From positions 1,550,465 to 1,614,464 of the forward strand of contig JANPWX010000073.1 of the NCBI GenBank assembly GCA_024734555.1: 64,000 bases of DNA, written 5' to 3'. The notes beneath the pieces were generated by a model. The model was given only the letters and a program-made list of their open reading frames with translations, was not told where the DNA came from and searched no databases. This document shows positions 48,501 through 59,700 of this stretch, one piece after another. How positions within the stretch are numbered: position 1 is the stretch's first letter; the number at the start of each line of letters is the position of its first letter. A program made the translations under genes and the position numbers. This stretch comes from Trochalopteron elliotii. Its lineage: Eukaryota; Chordata; Aves; Passeriformes; Leiothrichidae.

Positions 48501-50639
48501 GCTGAGACAAATGGTAATTTTGAATAAAATACATCAGTTGAGTGAAAGGAACAGTGGGGACACTCTCCTCTGGCAAAAAACTTAAGGAAGACTATGGTTT
48601 GCAGTTTGGTGACCATTTCTCTGTTCCTGTGTGTCTTCTATGTTCACATGGGCTCCAAATGGTTATCCATGCTATTATAAATATTACATGAGCTGCTTCA
48701 GGGGTTTAAGCCTTCATTGGCCTTTCTCTTGATGAGAGGCTCCTTTTGCTTCACACTTTTCTTTTTTTTCTTCCTTTTAAGAAAGAGAACTTTAGTTTGG
48801 ACTGCTTTTTCAAGTTGGGAAAAGAGATTTAGGATTGAGTAAATTTCTACTCCATTTTAATAGCTGTGATTCTCTAAGCAATGAACTTCATTCTTTCCAG
48901 GGATGTTGCAAAAGCCCAGTCCTGCCAAACCTACCCTTCATGGCTGCCAGTACATTTGCTCTTTCTCTTGGGGCAGATTCTTGAGCCACTCTTCCATAGC
49001 TGTTAGAATATAACCCCTCAGATCTTTTGTGGTATTCGTGTGTCCAGGAAGTAAACACTACATTCCTTCTCAGCAGGATCCCCATTTATATCCAAGTTAA
49101 AGGGAAGTTTCTTGTTCTGTTCTTTTCCCTTCATCATCCTTCCTCTCTCTTTGTTCCTTGATCCTGACTTAGTTGCACGTATGTTAGGTATGCTGCAAAG
49201 CACTAGTTAGGGATGATGAAAAGTATTGCACCTGATGATCAAATGCTGGGCCCTCAGAGCCATTCTTATAGGCAGCCTCCCAACCAAGCTGCCTGAGACC
49301 TTCATGGAAGGCTGGTCTGGCTGGAAGGGTAGAGGTTTAGCATCAGTCATGCTGTCCTTTGGATGTGATAAAGACTTCAGCCATTTCCCCAGGGCACTAA
49401 TGCAAAAGATTATAAAGCTGCTCTCTAATTTTTGTCTATTCAGAATTTAAGCTACCATCAATCATCTCAAGTTTTTAGTGTCAAATAAGATAATGTAGCC
49501 AACTATATTATTAGGAAGAGATGTGTTTCTGAAGCACTGAGCGTCTGTGGGTGCATCTGAATAGCACTTAACAAGATATGCAATCTCTCATTGACAGTGC
49601 TATTAAAAGAGCTTCAGTTTGTGGAGGCAGACTCTAACTCAAGGAAGCTGTGCTGAGGGATACAGCCATCTACTACTTCACCTGCAGCCTGAATTTTTGG
49701 AGGGAATGGAAGGGAGATAAACCAGGAAGAAAGACTGAGCCTCACCCAATCTATGAAAATGTTTTTTCCACTGTCTCAGCATGAAATAGCTCCAGTGTCT
49801 GAAGAACCTTGGTTGGAAGGTGGTGTGGTAAGGATTTGGTTAGCTGGGCCTGATGGTCACTCCCAATGAAGCACATGTCTCTGGTTTTGCTCTTTCTAAC
49901 GTGGCATTTTGTACTGATGCAAGGTCTTGGAGTGGTGGATAGCTCTGTGTAGATAGACCAACTGCTTGGGTAGCTGGAGGGAAAAACCTTCTGCCCACTC
50001 CAGAGTAATCCTTGATGGAAGCTTTTCCTCAATTGGAAAGTGGCCAGTCAGAGTTGTCCTAGCCTCTTCAGGGATCATGTGGGGAGATGAGAGGGGAAAA
50101 CAAACTAGACACAGGAAGAGATGTGAGGATGAGTGAGAAAGAGATATGTAAGCAGATACAGGAGAAGGAGGAGGCATGTGGAAGAGACCATTGTCAGAGA
50201 AGGTGTTGCATCCCCTGGGTGTCCATGCACCCATCCTGACAAATGGGTGGCCCACACTGGAACAGGGATACCCAAAAGGAAATGCAGCTTGTGGAGAACC
50301 TGGGTAGGAGAAGAGGAAATAAGCAGAAAGCAAAGGAGAAGGAAAACAGTAAGGAATAAGAAGCTGAAGCAAGAAAGCATCATCTTACCAACCCAGTTTC
50401 CTGTGCTGTCCATCACCTCACCCCAGGGGCTTGCTGTGAGTAAGTGTAATGTGTGCCCATGGTCAGGGAAGGGGAGACTGGCTGGCTTGTGTGTTGGAGG
50501 ATGTGTTGTACTGCTGTGGACCCCAGGGAACTGCAAAGAAAGAGGTTTACCTAAGTGTCTGTTTAATTGTTTGTCATCTCTGTTTCCCAATGCCTGAAAG
50601 AGTAAATAAAAGTTTATGTTAATTGGCAATAAATCAAAT
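45546..50639. other. Unique non-coding sequence including the longest chance open frames
   Basis: No known gene or repeat. At 50105-50629 (minus, 174 codons) and 50133-50597 (plus, 154 codons) both strands stay open over the same bases. The translations are low in structure, match no family I know and have no convincing splice sites. T or A runs lie at 46271-46280, 46907-46924 (T18 followed by AG) and 47699-47712. Confidence 0.5.
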
Positions 50640-51130
50640 TAAGTGAAATTCCCAAAGTCAAGACTATTTTGCCCATGACATTTTGGAACTTACTTTTGTC
50701 AAGTGTTTCTCCCCCAAGATTATTTATTACCCCCTTCACTTCATGATTTGCCTAAATTTTAATAAGTAATGAGGTAGGTTCTTCAGTTTCAGAGGGCTCT
50801 ATAACATTATGACTCTCTAGGAAGTTGTAGAGGCTCCAAACATGCTCTGATTATTATTTTTCCCCCCAATGGTATCAAAACCAGCCTGCAGAGCTAATGC
50901 TAGGCAAGAGATGAGAAAACATTTATTTGCCACCTTCATTTTAGTGCTTCTTCTCTAATAGAAATACTAAGTTGATTGCCTGTGAAATCTCATAGAGCCT
51001 TTGCACAATAGCGACCAGAGGAGAAAAAACAGGGCTCATTATGTCATGTACTGCCAAGTGACTTAAGGGTAGTGACTGCACTCATTGTGCTTTATAGTAT
51101 AACGAGAAGAGATACCTATATTGATCTCTT
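50640..51130. promoter_or_regulatory. Possible conserved AT-rich segment
   Basis: AT-rich sequence with many ATTA/TAAT words (for example ATTATTTATTAC near 50720, TAAGTAATGAGG near 50763 and GATTATTATTTTT near 50849) and an isolated CpG word, AATAGCGACC (51008-51017). The enhancer-like texture is weaker than in the other islands. Confidence 0.22.
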
Positions 51131-51639
51131 AAGCCATAAAAATGATGTATGGGTTGTTTCATGTCATTGAAATGTAGCAGTCTCTGGTGAACTTGTCACA
51201 GGCATGGATTTGGGGTAACAAAGAGGTGGCACAATGACACTGCTACTGGCCTCTGGCCTCCATGCTAGGCTTTTCCATATGGCATTGCTTGATCCTGACA
51301 CAAGATTTTCCATTGCATCTGAGTATGCTCAGGGCCAGGGCTGGGTTTGATATAAGGCTAAGGATGAAGAGAGGGTTATACAGAGAGTTGCTTCTTTTAG
51401 TTCTGTTTCCTTCCAGCAGCTAGCAGCAAAGAGATACAAGTTTTTGTTTCTTTTAAAAATTATTTTGGTTGCTCTCTGATGCTTTTGTTTTAATATTGAA
51501 AATTTCCCCTATTGAGCACAGTTGTCCTCTCTCATTGAAGCCAGCCACCAGACTCCTCCTGCACTAGTGAGAATAGGGATTGAAGGCACCATGGAAAATG
51601 CCTCTTTGTTTTGTTTTGGAGTTTTTGTTTTCCTTCTTA
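51131..51639. other. Unique non-coding sequence
   Basis: Nothing gene-like. A T-rich region lies near 51430-51500. No repeat recognised. Confidence 0.5.
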
Positions 51640-51870
51640 AAAATTTCTGAATAGACAGATTAATTCCCAGCTATTACAGTAATAATGACCTTTATACCAC
51701 AAAAAAAAAGAAATAATAATGGCCATAAGGGTCTCCAGCTAGGTCATTTGGAGCCCCTGGTGCTGGAGGCCAAGTGCCTGGCCAAAAAAAATCACATCTC
51801 TAAAAATAATTGGCCCCAGCAACAGAAAGAGAGAGCAGAAAGAAGAAAGGAGAAGTCAGCAGGTCAGATG
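51640..51870. promoter_or_regulatory. Possible regulatory segment with a MEF2-type site
   Basis: CTAAAAATAA at 51800-51809 fits the MEF2 consensus (YTAWWWWTAR). Nearby are AGGTCA (near 51742, a nuclear-receptor half-site) and an inverted TGGCC...GGCCA arrangement (51719-51784). One good motif does not prove function. Confidence 0.25.
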
Positions 51871-53827
51871 GTGAAGTTGCAGGCGTTCATATCTAAATAG
51901 TCTCCTGATGTACCATTTTGTTCCTAATGACACAGGATTAGGAGAGGAACATTATTGAGGTTTTATCGAATGTGTAAGTGAACAACACAGCCCAACCCCA
52001 TCCTGTTCTCTCCTTCTTCAGCCCATATTGAAAAGGACTTTGAGGATTTGGGAAGCCGGATTTAGCAGCTGAAAGTAATTTGCTCCCTCCTTTCCTCCTC
52101 CATCCCCTTTCCCATTGCCCCCTTCATTTCCTATTTCTGTTTCATTCAGTAATTAACCTTTTGAATAATCTCCTGTGCAGAGCTGGCTAAGCTGCTCTTC
52201 TGTTTTCCTATTGTTGAGTGTCCTTAAGACAGAAGCTGGACCAAGTGTCTTGATTGACTGACAAGTAGAGCTATCTGGAAGGCAGGAAAGTTTAGCAGGA
52301 GCAAGGGGTGGTGAGAGGAAGGATGGTTAGGTGTCCTATGACAATGGTGAGAAAGCATTAAAAGTTGTGCTGAGGGGTTTTTTGTTCATTATATCCAGTG
52401 TTGCTCTTTATAGGTGGTTGTGCTCTTAGATTTTATGCAATGAGGGCCAAATCTGCTGTAATCTGACTGAAGCAGGTAGGAGCTTTAGCAGTATAAGCAG
52501 GGTAAGGGTTTGTTCCCCTCATTTCTTTTTCCTGCAAGAAGGAACTGGTGTTTTTCCATTCCCATTAATTTTTTCTTTTCTACTGTGTTTTAAAATGTAT
52601 TCTCACCCCTCTGTTTAAGTTATCTGGGAGCAGAGTGATTTTAGACAAATTTGTTCATTATTCTCAGTTGTTAGATAGTTTCTGTGATTGAATTTTAGCC
52701 TCTGGTTTATTTGAGAATGTCTTTTAACTGAGTATCTACTCCTAATTCCCCATGCCATTTGATGGACTGATGATGTTGTATGACATTATTCCTATTCCTG
52801 TATCAGTGAGTCTAAACACACTACAAGAGATTTCATCCTTTTGCCTGTTCACAAATTGTCTATGAATATTTATCTGTAAGTATTCAATGACTCTGGTATG
52901 CACTGCACACTGAGCACTGTTCCAGATATCTGCAAGGCCATTTCTGAAGAGAATGTGTGCATTGAGATGTGACTGGGTTTAGGGTTTTCACAAGCTTTTT
53001 AGTGTTATCTGCTTTTCCATCTCTAAATAACCATCTATATACTTTCTGTCTTTGCGTAAAATTTTCTTCAATCTTGCATACAATTCACCAAAGAAAAAAA
53101 TGAGATCCTAAGCCTGTCTTTTTGAAAGGAACCACCTGACTTTGCTTCTTCTTATTGAGACCCTTTTTTCCTCTCTATTAAATGAGTTTCATCCCATTGA
53201 GGCATGTGGTGCTGACTGTGTACAGAGCATGCTGTAAAATGAAGTTGTGTTGCTGACCAATGGGGAAAACAGAAAGCGTGCAAGAGTCCTGGGTGAAAAT
53301 TATTTGTGAACAACTGTAACCACCTTGTTGGCCACAGTGGTGGCAGTCACATGCACATAGTTGGAACTGTAGGCAAGACAGCTGAGCTGGTGCATTGTGG
53401 TGCAGTTCCTGTGCAAGTGAACAGGGCCTTGGGTAGATAGGAGTGCCTGTGTTGACAAGCTTGCTCAGATGTTTGTAAGCTGAGTCAGTAACTTGCAAGC
53501 AAGAGTCAAAGCTTGATGGTGTAGGTTCATATATCCTCCAAAACTGATTTTTCCTTCCTGAGTAGCCTCTTCAATGTAATGTTGCTCCTTTCTACTCTGG
53601 GCTATTTACATCAATAGTCTTTAGATCCAGCACCCTGTAAAAAAGGCTTTTTAAGCAAAATACAGTTATTGTGAGTGCTTCCTTGTATTGTGAGTTTTTA
53701 TTGATTACGTCCTGTTCCAAAATCTCAGTGAAGCAATGATACTGCATGAAATATTTATCCTTACAAAGCAGTGTTACCATTTGTAAACTTTCTGTGCAGC
53801 AGCTGAAACTTCTGCTTGGCATGGCTC
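51871..53827. other. Unique non-coding sequence, no gene seen
   Basis: No repeat or gene recognised. The 106-codon minus frame at 53178-53498 is without a known domain. Confidence 0.5.
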
Positions 53828-53859
53828 TTTCTGGCACACAGGCATTTTCTGGCACACAG
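53828..53859. repeat. 18-bp-period tandem duplication
   Basis: TTTCTGGCACACAG occurs at 53828-53841 and again at 53846-53859, separated by GCAT. Confidence 0.8.
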
Positions 53860-54289
53860 CAGTGGCATTTCATTGAATGGGAGGATAGGCTTGGGGAAGG
53901 AGTCAAAGTCATGAAAATTAAAAAGTGGGTTGCAGTGTCAAGATGAGAGAGACCCTGGGTAGGGAGCCCAGTTAATAGGAGATTTTCAGCTGTGCTTGAT
54001 CCTTGTAGCTTCACCATCAAGTTTCCCCATTTTCTGGTGAAAAATCAAGAAAAAAATAATGCAACCTAACTCCTTCAAACAAAGCGGTCGTTGTTTTTTC
54101 TGTATGTACCTAGCACCATGGATCTGTGGCTCTTAACAGCAGTGTGCCTGTGTACCACAAAGCACTGCATGGTTAAGCTTGAAGTGGTGATAGGTGTTGC
54201 CAGCAGCGACCACAGGAGATTTAAACACACTGAAACCAAAAGCCTCAGTCAGATGGCTGAGCTCCCAATGCTGTGGTTACTAGTGCTGC
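53860..54289. other. Unassigned sequence upstream of the CR1 copy
   Basis: I cannot place the left boundary of the following CR1 exactly. A plus frame opens at 54091 and runs into the CR1 ORF1 region, so part of this stretch could be CR1 5' sequence. I see no diagnostic CR1 word before about 54300. Confidence 0.4.
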
Positions 54290-54299
54290 AGAACTCATT

Positions 54300-55098
54300 C
54301 CCCAGGGTCTGTGGAAGGTGTTGCACTTGTGATGTCAGAGGATTCCACCCAAACAGACCTCACAATGGTAGGTGTAGGCCCTGGCTGTACAGTGCCCAGT
54401 GCCCATCCAGAAAAGCTGGAGTTGAGAGTCATCTCCTCTGCAGAAGGTGTGTCCTTGTCAAGGAGCTGTGTGACCAGGTCAAGAAGATACACAAGGAAGT
54501 AAGTAGGTTGAGTAGCATTTTGAAAGATAGAGAGAAATAGAAAGAAATAGAGGATAATCTCAGGGACTTTACAGACACAGGAGATGCAGGTGGGCTTTGC
54601 GCTGCATCTCACAACAAATCAGAAGTCAGAGAGGAAAACTGGAAAACAGTCACTCTCCATAGAACTCCTGCTCCTCCTGATGACTTGACATTAAAAATGG
54701 GTTTAGTGCCCTCCAAGCTGAGGTGGAGATGGGTAAGACTTTGGGTGAAGCAACTGAGTCCCCCAAACCTGAGCCACACAGGACTGCCTGGGTGAAGTGG
54801 CAAGCAGTTGAGGTGGGTGACTCCCTACCCCAGGGGAGAGGGGCACCCATTTGCCACCTGACTGGTTATCCAGAGAAGTTTAGTGCCTGTCTTAGGCTCG
54901 AATCAGAGAATTCATGGAAAGGTTATCAAGGCTTGTCAACACATGTGACTGTCACTCCCTGTTGGTCTTTCATATGGGCAATAGTGATACCAAGGGTAAA
55001 TTGGTAATCATCAATCGTGATTTCAGAGCTCTGTGGATGTTTGTCAAGGATCTGGGCTCACAGGTGGTATTCTCCTCAATATTGCCAGTCAGGGTAAA
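54300..55098 (+). pseudogene. CR1 ORF1 remnant (GDSL esterase-like)
   Basis: In intact avian CR1, ORF1 encodes an RNA-binding/esterase protein that accompanies the reverse transcriptase of ORF2. Here its parts occupy at least three frames: 54311-54502 and 54914-55098 in one, 54436-54540 in a second, and 54723-54890 in a third. It therefore carries several indels. The catalytic-type GDSL (Gly-Asp-Ser-Leu) is readable at 54816-54827. The segment coding for the second block starts around 54914. No full-length product is possible. The frame assignment comes from reading the translations; the family identity comes from remembered CR1 ORF1 motifs. Confidence 0.7.
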
Positions 55099-55295
55099 TG
55101 ATGAGAGAAGAACTGGGTGGGACAAAAGGCAGTGGGCAGAAACTGGAACACAGGAAGTGCCACCTGAACCTGAGGAAGAACTTCACTGTGCAGGTGACTG
55201 AGTACTGCAACAGGTTGCCCAGAGAGGCTGTGGAGTCTCCCTCACTGGAGATATTCCAGAAATATCTGGGTACAATCCTGTGCACTATGTTCTAG
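55098..55295 (+). pseudogene. CR1 ORF2 C-terminal remnant
   Basis: This open frame carries RKNFTV, then NRLPREAVESPSLEIF and a stop at the place expected for the end of CR1 ORF2, after the missing reverse transcriptase. The tail is open for only about 60 codons. It joins the ORF1 remnant directly near 55098-55120, which marks the internal deletion point. Confidence 0.75.
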
Positions 55296-55380
55296 GATGA
55301 CCCTGCTTGATTTGGGAGGTTGGACCAGATAACCCATTGTGGTCCCATCCAACCTTGCCCATTCTGTGATTCTGTGAAGT

Positions 55381-55855
55381 GAAAAATCTTGAAAAACTTC
55401 AATTATTTTTTTTTCTGCATGCAAAATAACCCTGGGAAATAAGCCACCTTCACATTTTAGAGCCAATTCAGAACTAATTTATTATATTTATTTGTTAATT
55501 GCTCCCTTGTGACATCTAACACAAGTACTCCACATAATCCTTAAGTCTGATGCTCTCTCAGCCAAATAGGAGAGTAGTACTTTTTTCCTGCCCCCCAGGT
55601 GATCATTTTCTGCTGTGCTCTTGAATGAGAATGTATGTTCCTTGGGGTAGGAAATTATACTTTTGATTTGAGCCTGCCTGTAAGCGTGGTTAAAATAGCC
55701 ATTGTTTTTAGTGTTATCTGGTAAGTTGGTCCCCTAATTCATAGGGTCATCGCTGCAAGGAGCTAGATCTGCTTTTCTTGATATTCTGTCAAGACTTTTG
55801 TGATATTTCTGAGCTCAAATTGTTGGAAGGTTTTCTGCTCTTGCTTTTGCTCAGC
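55381..55855. other. Unique non-coding sequence with isolated donor-like words
   Basis: AT-rich sequence. A GTAAGT donor-like word occurs in CTG-GTAAGTTGG at about 55721. Otherwise nothing is recognised. Confidence 0.45.
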
Positions 55856-55894
55856 TGATAATTTTGCTTTTTTTTTTTTTCTTCATAGGTAAGT
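55855..55894 (+). other. Candidate recursive splice site (acceptor fused to donor)
   Basis: A long pyrimidine tract (T14 at 55867-55880, then CTTC) runs into ATAG ending at 55888 and is followed at once by a perfect donor, GTAAGT (55889-55894). A branch-point-like CTGAT lies at 55855-55859, about 30 nt upstream of the AG. An acceptor joined without gap to a donor is the signature of recursive splice sites, which remove long introns in steps. They are known in fly and in long vertebrate, mostly neuronal, genes. The site has all core elements. Whether it is used depends on a plus-strand host intron, which cannot be shown here. Confidence 0.5.
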
Positions 55895-55937
55895 CTTTGG
55901 GCTTTCTAATCCTCCCCTGATTGTCTTTAAAGTAATG
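55889..55937 (+). other. Possible 49-nt recursive-splice exon
   Basis: Downstream of the fused acceptor/donor a second consensus donor, ATG-GTAAGT, begins at 55938. It would define an exon of 49 nt, not a multiple of three, that contains early stop codons (TAA at its second base). Vertebrate recursive sites are described as being defined first as such short exons, which are then removed. The arrangement fits that model, but usage is unproven. Confidence 0.4.
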
Positions 55938-56760
55938 GTAAGTTATTTAATTTGAGTGCTTTTTGCAATAACATTGCTATGTAATTTGGATGGGAAACAA
56001 AACTGCAGTGTCGTGTGCTTGCATGTGCTAAATTTGGGTGGAGAAAAGAGAGATGAGTAGACATGCACAGCTTGTTCTGAATCCTAGTAACTGTTAAACA
56101 TCTTGATGCAGTTGAGCATAGCTGTGATAAATACCAGTATCTCACTGTAATTAGCATCCATCAAGTTTTGCCCAAGTATCAGAACATCCTGTCACCCAAA
56201 TGGTATTGGCTACTGCTTCTATGACTACCAGAGAAGGCAGCAAGCAATATGTGTGCTGGAGCTGAAGGAATGGTTATTTGTCTGGGAGGGTTGTATTAAT
56301 AAGATCCTGGCACAACAGTGCTTTTTGTTACGGTTTTGGTAGAATGTATATGTTGCAAACATTCAGAAACTGTTGTTGAGTGGCAAGGAAAATGATATGT
56401 TCATATAGGATAGGATATTAGTGAAGTCACTGTGATTTTTTGCTTGTCAGAAGCTTAATATGTTCCATATGGCAGCTGTCCTTTACTGTGACAACTGAGT
56501 TCTGCTGAAGGTCTGGTAAGTCAGAGTAAAATTACAAGACCAGCATTCAGTCTGCACTGGATGGCCAGCGTGCACCATGCTCAGGTCAGTCTATTGACCC
56601 CAAATAGGTGATGGAGGGCAGGGCGTTTCAGCTGGTGTTGAGATGTGTGGTATGAGATGGGTAAGCAGGCTTTTTCTTTAGAGGACATTTTCAATCCATG
56701 CCTTGTTCAGACTTAGATAACCAGTGTGGGGCATTTTCAGAAATTCTTGCTGCTTTTGGG
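55938..56760. other. Unique non-coding sequence
   Basis: No gene or repeat seen. Another donor-like CTG-GTAAGTCAG lies near 56516. Confidence 0.45.
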
Positions 56761-56761
56761 A

Positions 56762-56788
56762 TAAAATTCTTTGTTTTACAGGTAAACC
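56762..56788 (+). other. Weaker fused acceptor/donor
   Basis: TTCTTTGTTTTACAG ends at 56781 and is followed directly by GTAAAC. The pyrimidine tract is shorter and the donor weaker than at 55888. It could be a minor recursive site or chance. Confidence 0.2.
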
Positions 56789-59700
56789 TCATAGACTGAC
56801 TCCCAATGTCTGCCCTATGTGATAAAATGTTCAAATGGAATATGTCTAAAATGTTAATGATAAACTCAGATTAAACAAAAAAGTTAAGTTTGCAGAATTA
56901 GCAGTTTACTGTTCACATCAACTGCTCTGCTGGAGATTATATCCCTCACCTGTGATTTCACTTACATCAGTTGAAGTGTCTGGTTTCTGATTAGATATTC
57001 AAATTACTAACTTGTCTCTAAAGATTGGTTACTTGGCATGTTGGAAATGACAACATGTTTGTAACCCAGGCATGATCTGATAACATGAGTATGGCCTAAA
57101 AATGTTTTTTGAAAAAGCCTTATTGATATAAAAAAACCCTTTTACTCAGGTAGCTATCTCATTTAGTGTTTGAAGGGACTTGGTGGGAATGTGGGTTATT
57201 TAGATCCTGTACAAAAATATGTTGTGGTTTGGGTTTTTCATAAAGTGGTAATTCATATGTTAGCTGTGGTGCTGAAGTCAAGAGCAAATCTTTCTCTTTT
57301 TTTATCGATACCTTTCTACATTGTTACGTGTTCCATGGTCCTCATGTCTAGAGAAAGGAGCAGATAAAACTGAGCAAAGTTTGTCATCCATCCTAGAATT
57401 TCAAGCTTCATTAGAAGCAAAAGGTTAGAGACACTGTTTCCAGTATGGCATAGGACAAAACCCTGTTGTGTGACAGTGAATCAAAGTTCCGAAAATGGCA
57501 CTGAAGACCGTGGCAAACCTCCCTAAAAGCACCTCAGCTGCTCATGAGCTTGTCTTCCTGAAAATCAAAGGACTTAGGGATTTGAGTAATTTTTTTGAAA
57601 ATGGGTCTTGTTTTTTTGAAAGCTACTTTTGGAAACCTACCCTACACATTTAAAATAGGTAGTTCTGGACGTACTGAAAAGACTTATAAAAACAGTTATG
57701 GTTGTTCTGGTGTTCAGGGTACTGTGGTTTGTTAGTATTTGTACGTAACCATAAATCAAGGGAAAAATTCTTAGACACTGGTATGGGGTAACTTTTACAC
57801 ATAAGTAAGTGTGTGGGACAGTTCTAATACAACATAGGATACATGGAAACCTCTGAATTATCTGATTCAGCTTTTGTTAAATATTCTTTCATAAATTTGC
57901 AGTGTGATTGGGGTGTCTCTCCCTTATTAGTGAAGTTAGTGATCCCTGTCTAATTTCACTTCTCTGAAGTTTTAAAAGCCCCTCTTTAGTTTCCAGTCTC
58001 AGTGTGTTCATGGCCAGTTAACATCCAACGTTCTTATGTCAACATGATCTCTTAGTTTAAAGAGCTATTTTTGCTCCATATTGCTTAACCATGTGATGAA
58101 TTTATAGTTTCTAATTGCACACCCCTCTAGTCTCTTGCTACCTTTTTTCCTCCCAGCTTTCTGTGTGTTCCAGAGGGAACAGGGAAAGGATTCCAAGAGA
58201 TCAGCTGAGCAACGCAGTCTTGACAAGGTCTGAGGCAGCCATGACATAGCTGAACAAATCTTCACCTCAAACAGCCCGCTGTATCAAGTTTATATGGGAG
58301 AACTGGGTTATAAAAACTGCAACTGTGTGCTGCTACAGCAGTGCTAAAGTGGCCAGATGGATGTCAACCTAGCAATATGAGGGCTCCCAAATCTGCACAG
58401 TGACATCTCATGGCATATTTAGTGCTGGTGCTCAGATGGACTTTGCTGCAATCTTTCTTGAACACAGCTGCTAGTCTGTGAGTTTTCTTTATTAATGAAT
58501 CACAAAGAGGCACTGGGACTGGATGTATAGTTATAAGTGATTGCTCTGCAAATGTATTTTTTCCTCTTTGGCTTCTAAATTACCTGCTTAGTATTTTAGG
58601 GTTTGCAAGTTGATGGAAGGGTTGTGCCTAAGGGCCATTTGAGCTTCTGGAAATCTCCCCCATAAAGAAGTTTTCTGTAAACCTTTCAGGGGTGAGTTTT
58701 GTTTGGGGGGTTCTGTAGATGTCTGTCCAGAGCCCGTCAGTCACTTTATGACCATATGTTGGCATCTGATGTGAAGATGGATTCCAAAAGCTATGCAAAA
58801 AGTGGTACCTGCATGTGCCTTTAAAGAGCTCATGAATCTTGAGCATCCGTGCTTTGGTTTATTTTGTATCTTTGAGTGAAGTTTTCTAAACAGGTGTTGT
58901 GCAAGGCCTGAGGTGTAGGGTATGAGTTTCACTGAATTCCATGTGTCTTAGGCAACATTACACCTCTGGAAATATCACTGAGTTTTTGCATAGTTGCTTT
59001 TATTTCTAAGGCTCAAAACAACTATTTCCTGACCATCAACATCAACAAATTACTCCTGTAATATATTTATTTCTTTATTTGCAGACAATTTTCCTCCTTT
59101 TTTTAAATACTGCTTTTATTTCCTTCTGAAGTTTGCATATGATAATGGTATTCAAACATAGCACTAGTATCCATCCATTCTTATACTGTTTCTTATACTC
59201 TTTTCTGTGAAAGCTGTATGAACCTTTAGAAAAGTGATTGCACAAGCAGAAAAATTAATTTCAGCACAGGGACTCAGGAAAAATACCTATGTTCTTTCTG
59301 AAAGTTTGTGGAGTGATACAGTCCTAAACAAAAGTGTCATGGTGTGAGGTAGTAATCAAAAATCTGCTTGATGAATTACACCTCAGAGTTTTCTTTATGG
59401 GATACCATGGGATGCATGTTGGATAATTTCCTTAAGGGTAGAAGTAAAGATGTGTGTTAGGTGTTCCAGTATCAGGGTATTTCTGGGGTGAGTTGCTTAA
59501 CATCCCTGGCCCTTCACTACTGGTTCATCCCTGCTGCTGGTAAGCGTGGATCAGGTAGTTGGTGCTCAGTGTATCATATAAATTTACTGAGATTAATCTG
59601 CAGAGTCTCTTGCCAAGCATCTAGTGCCTGCTAAGCTGTTTCCTGCAGAAGCCAGGTGGGCCCTTGGCAAGAGCTGTGCATTAACAGCGGGAAGTGCCAG

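Larger units (their letters stand above)
54290..55380 (+). mobile_element. CR1 LINE with ORF1 remnant and 3' end but no ORF2 core
   Basis: Decayed ORF1 pieces lie in shifted frames: a STQTD-containing N-terminal stretch near 54335, a CRRC to EVSRLSSI segment near 54440-54525, then an esterase-like segment with the GDSL motif at 54816-54827. A downstream HMGNSDT and VVFSSILPVR part (to about 55098) matches CR1 ORF1. From about 55120 the frame reads as the very C-terminus of ORF2 (RKNFTV, NRLPREAVESPSLEIF), stopping at 55293-55295. The CR1 3' UTR follows and ends in ATTCTGTGATTCTGTGAA. The reverse transcriptase and endonuclease regions, normally about 2.5 kb or more, are missing. The copy has frameshifts and is not functional. 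CR1 copies are usually simple 5' truncations, so an internal deletion is unusual. Confidence 0.85.

Noticed and set aside
50105..50629. 174-codon minus-strand frame as a protein gene
   Set aside because: The opposite strand is equally open, the translation is low-complexity and hydrophobic without known motifs, and no splice or promoter context is seen. A frame this long is plausible by chance in 64 kb.
55242..55466. 74-codon minus-strand frame as a gene
   Set aside because: Most of it is antisense to the CR1 3' end.
59344..59360. TGAGGTAGTAA similar to the let-7 seed
   Set aside because: The match stops after the first 11 bases and no hairpin arm is visible nearby.
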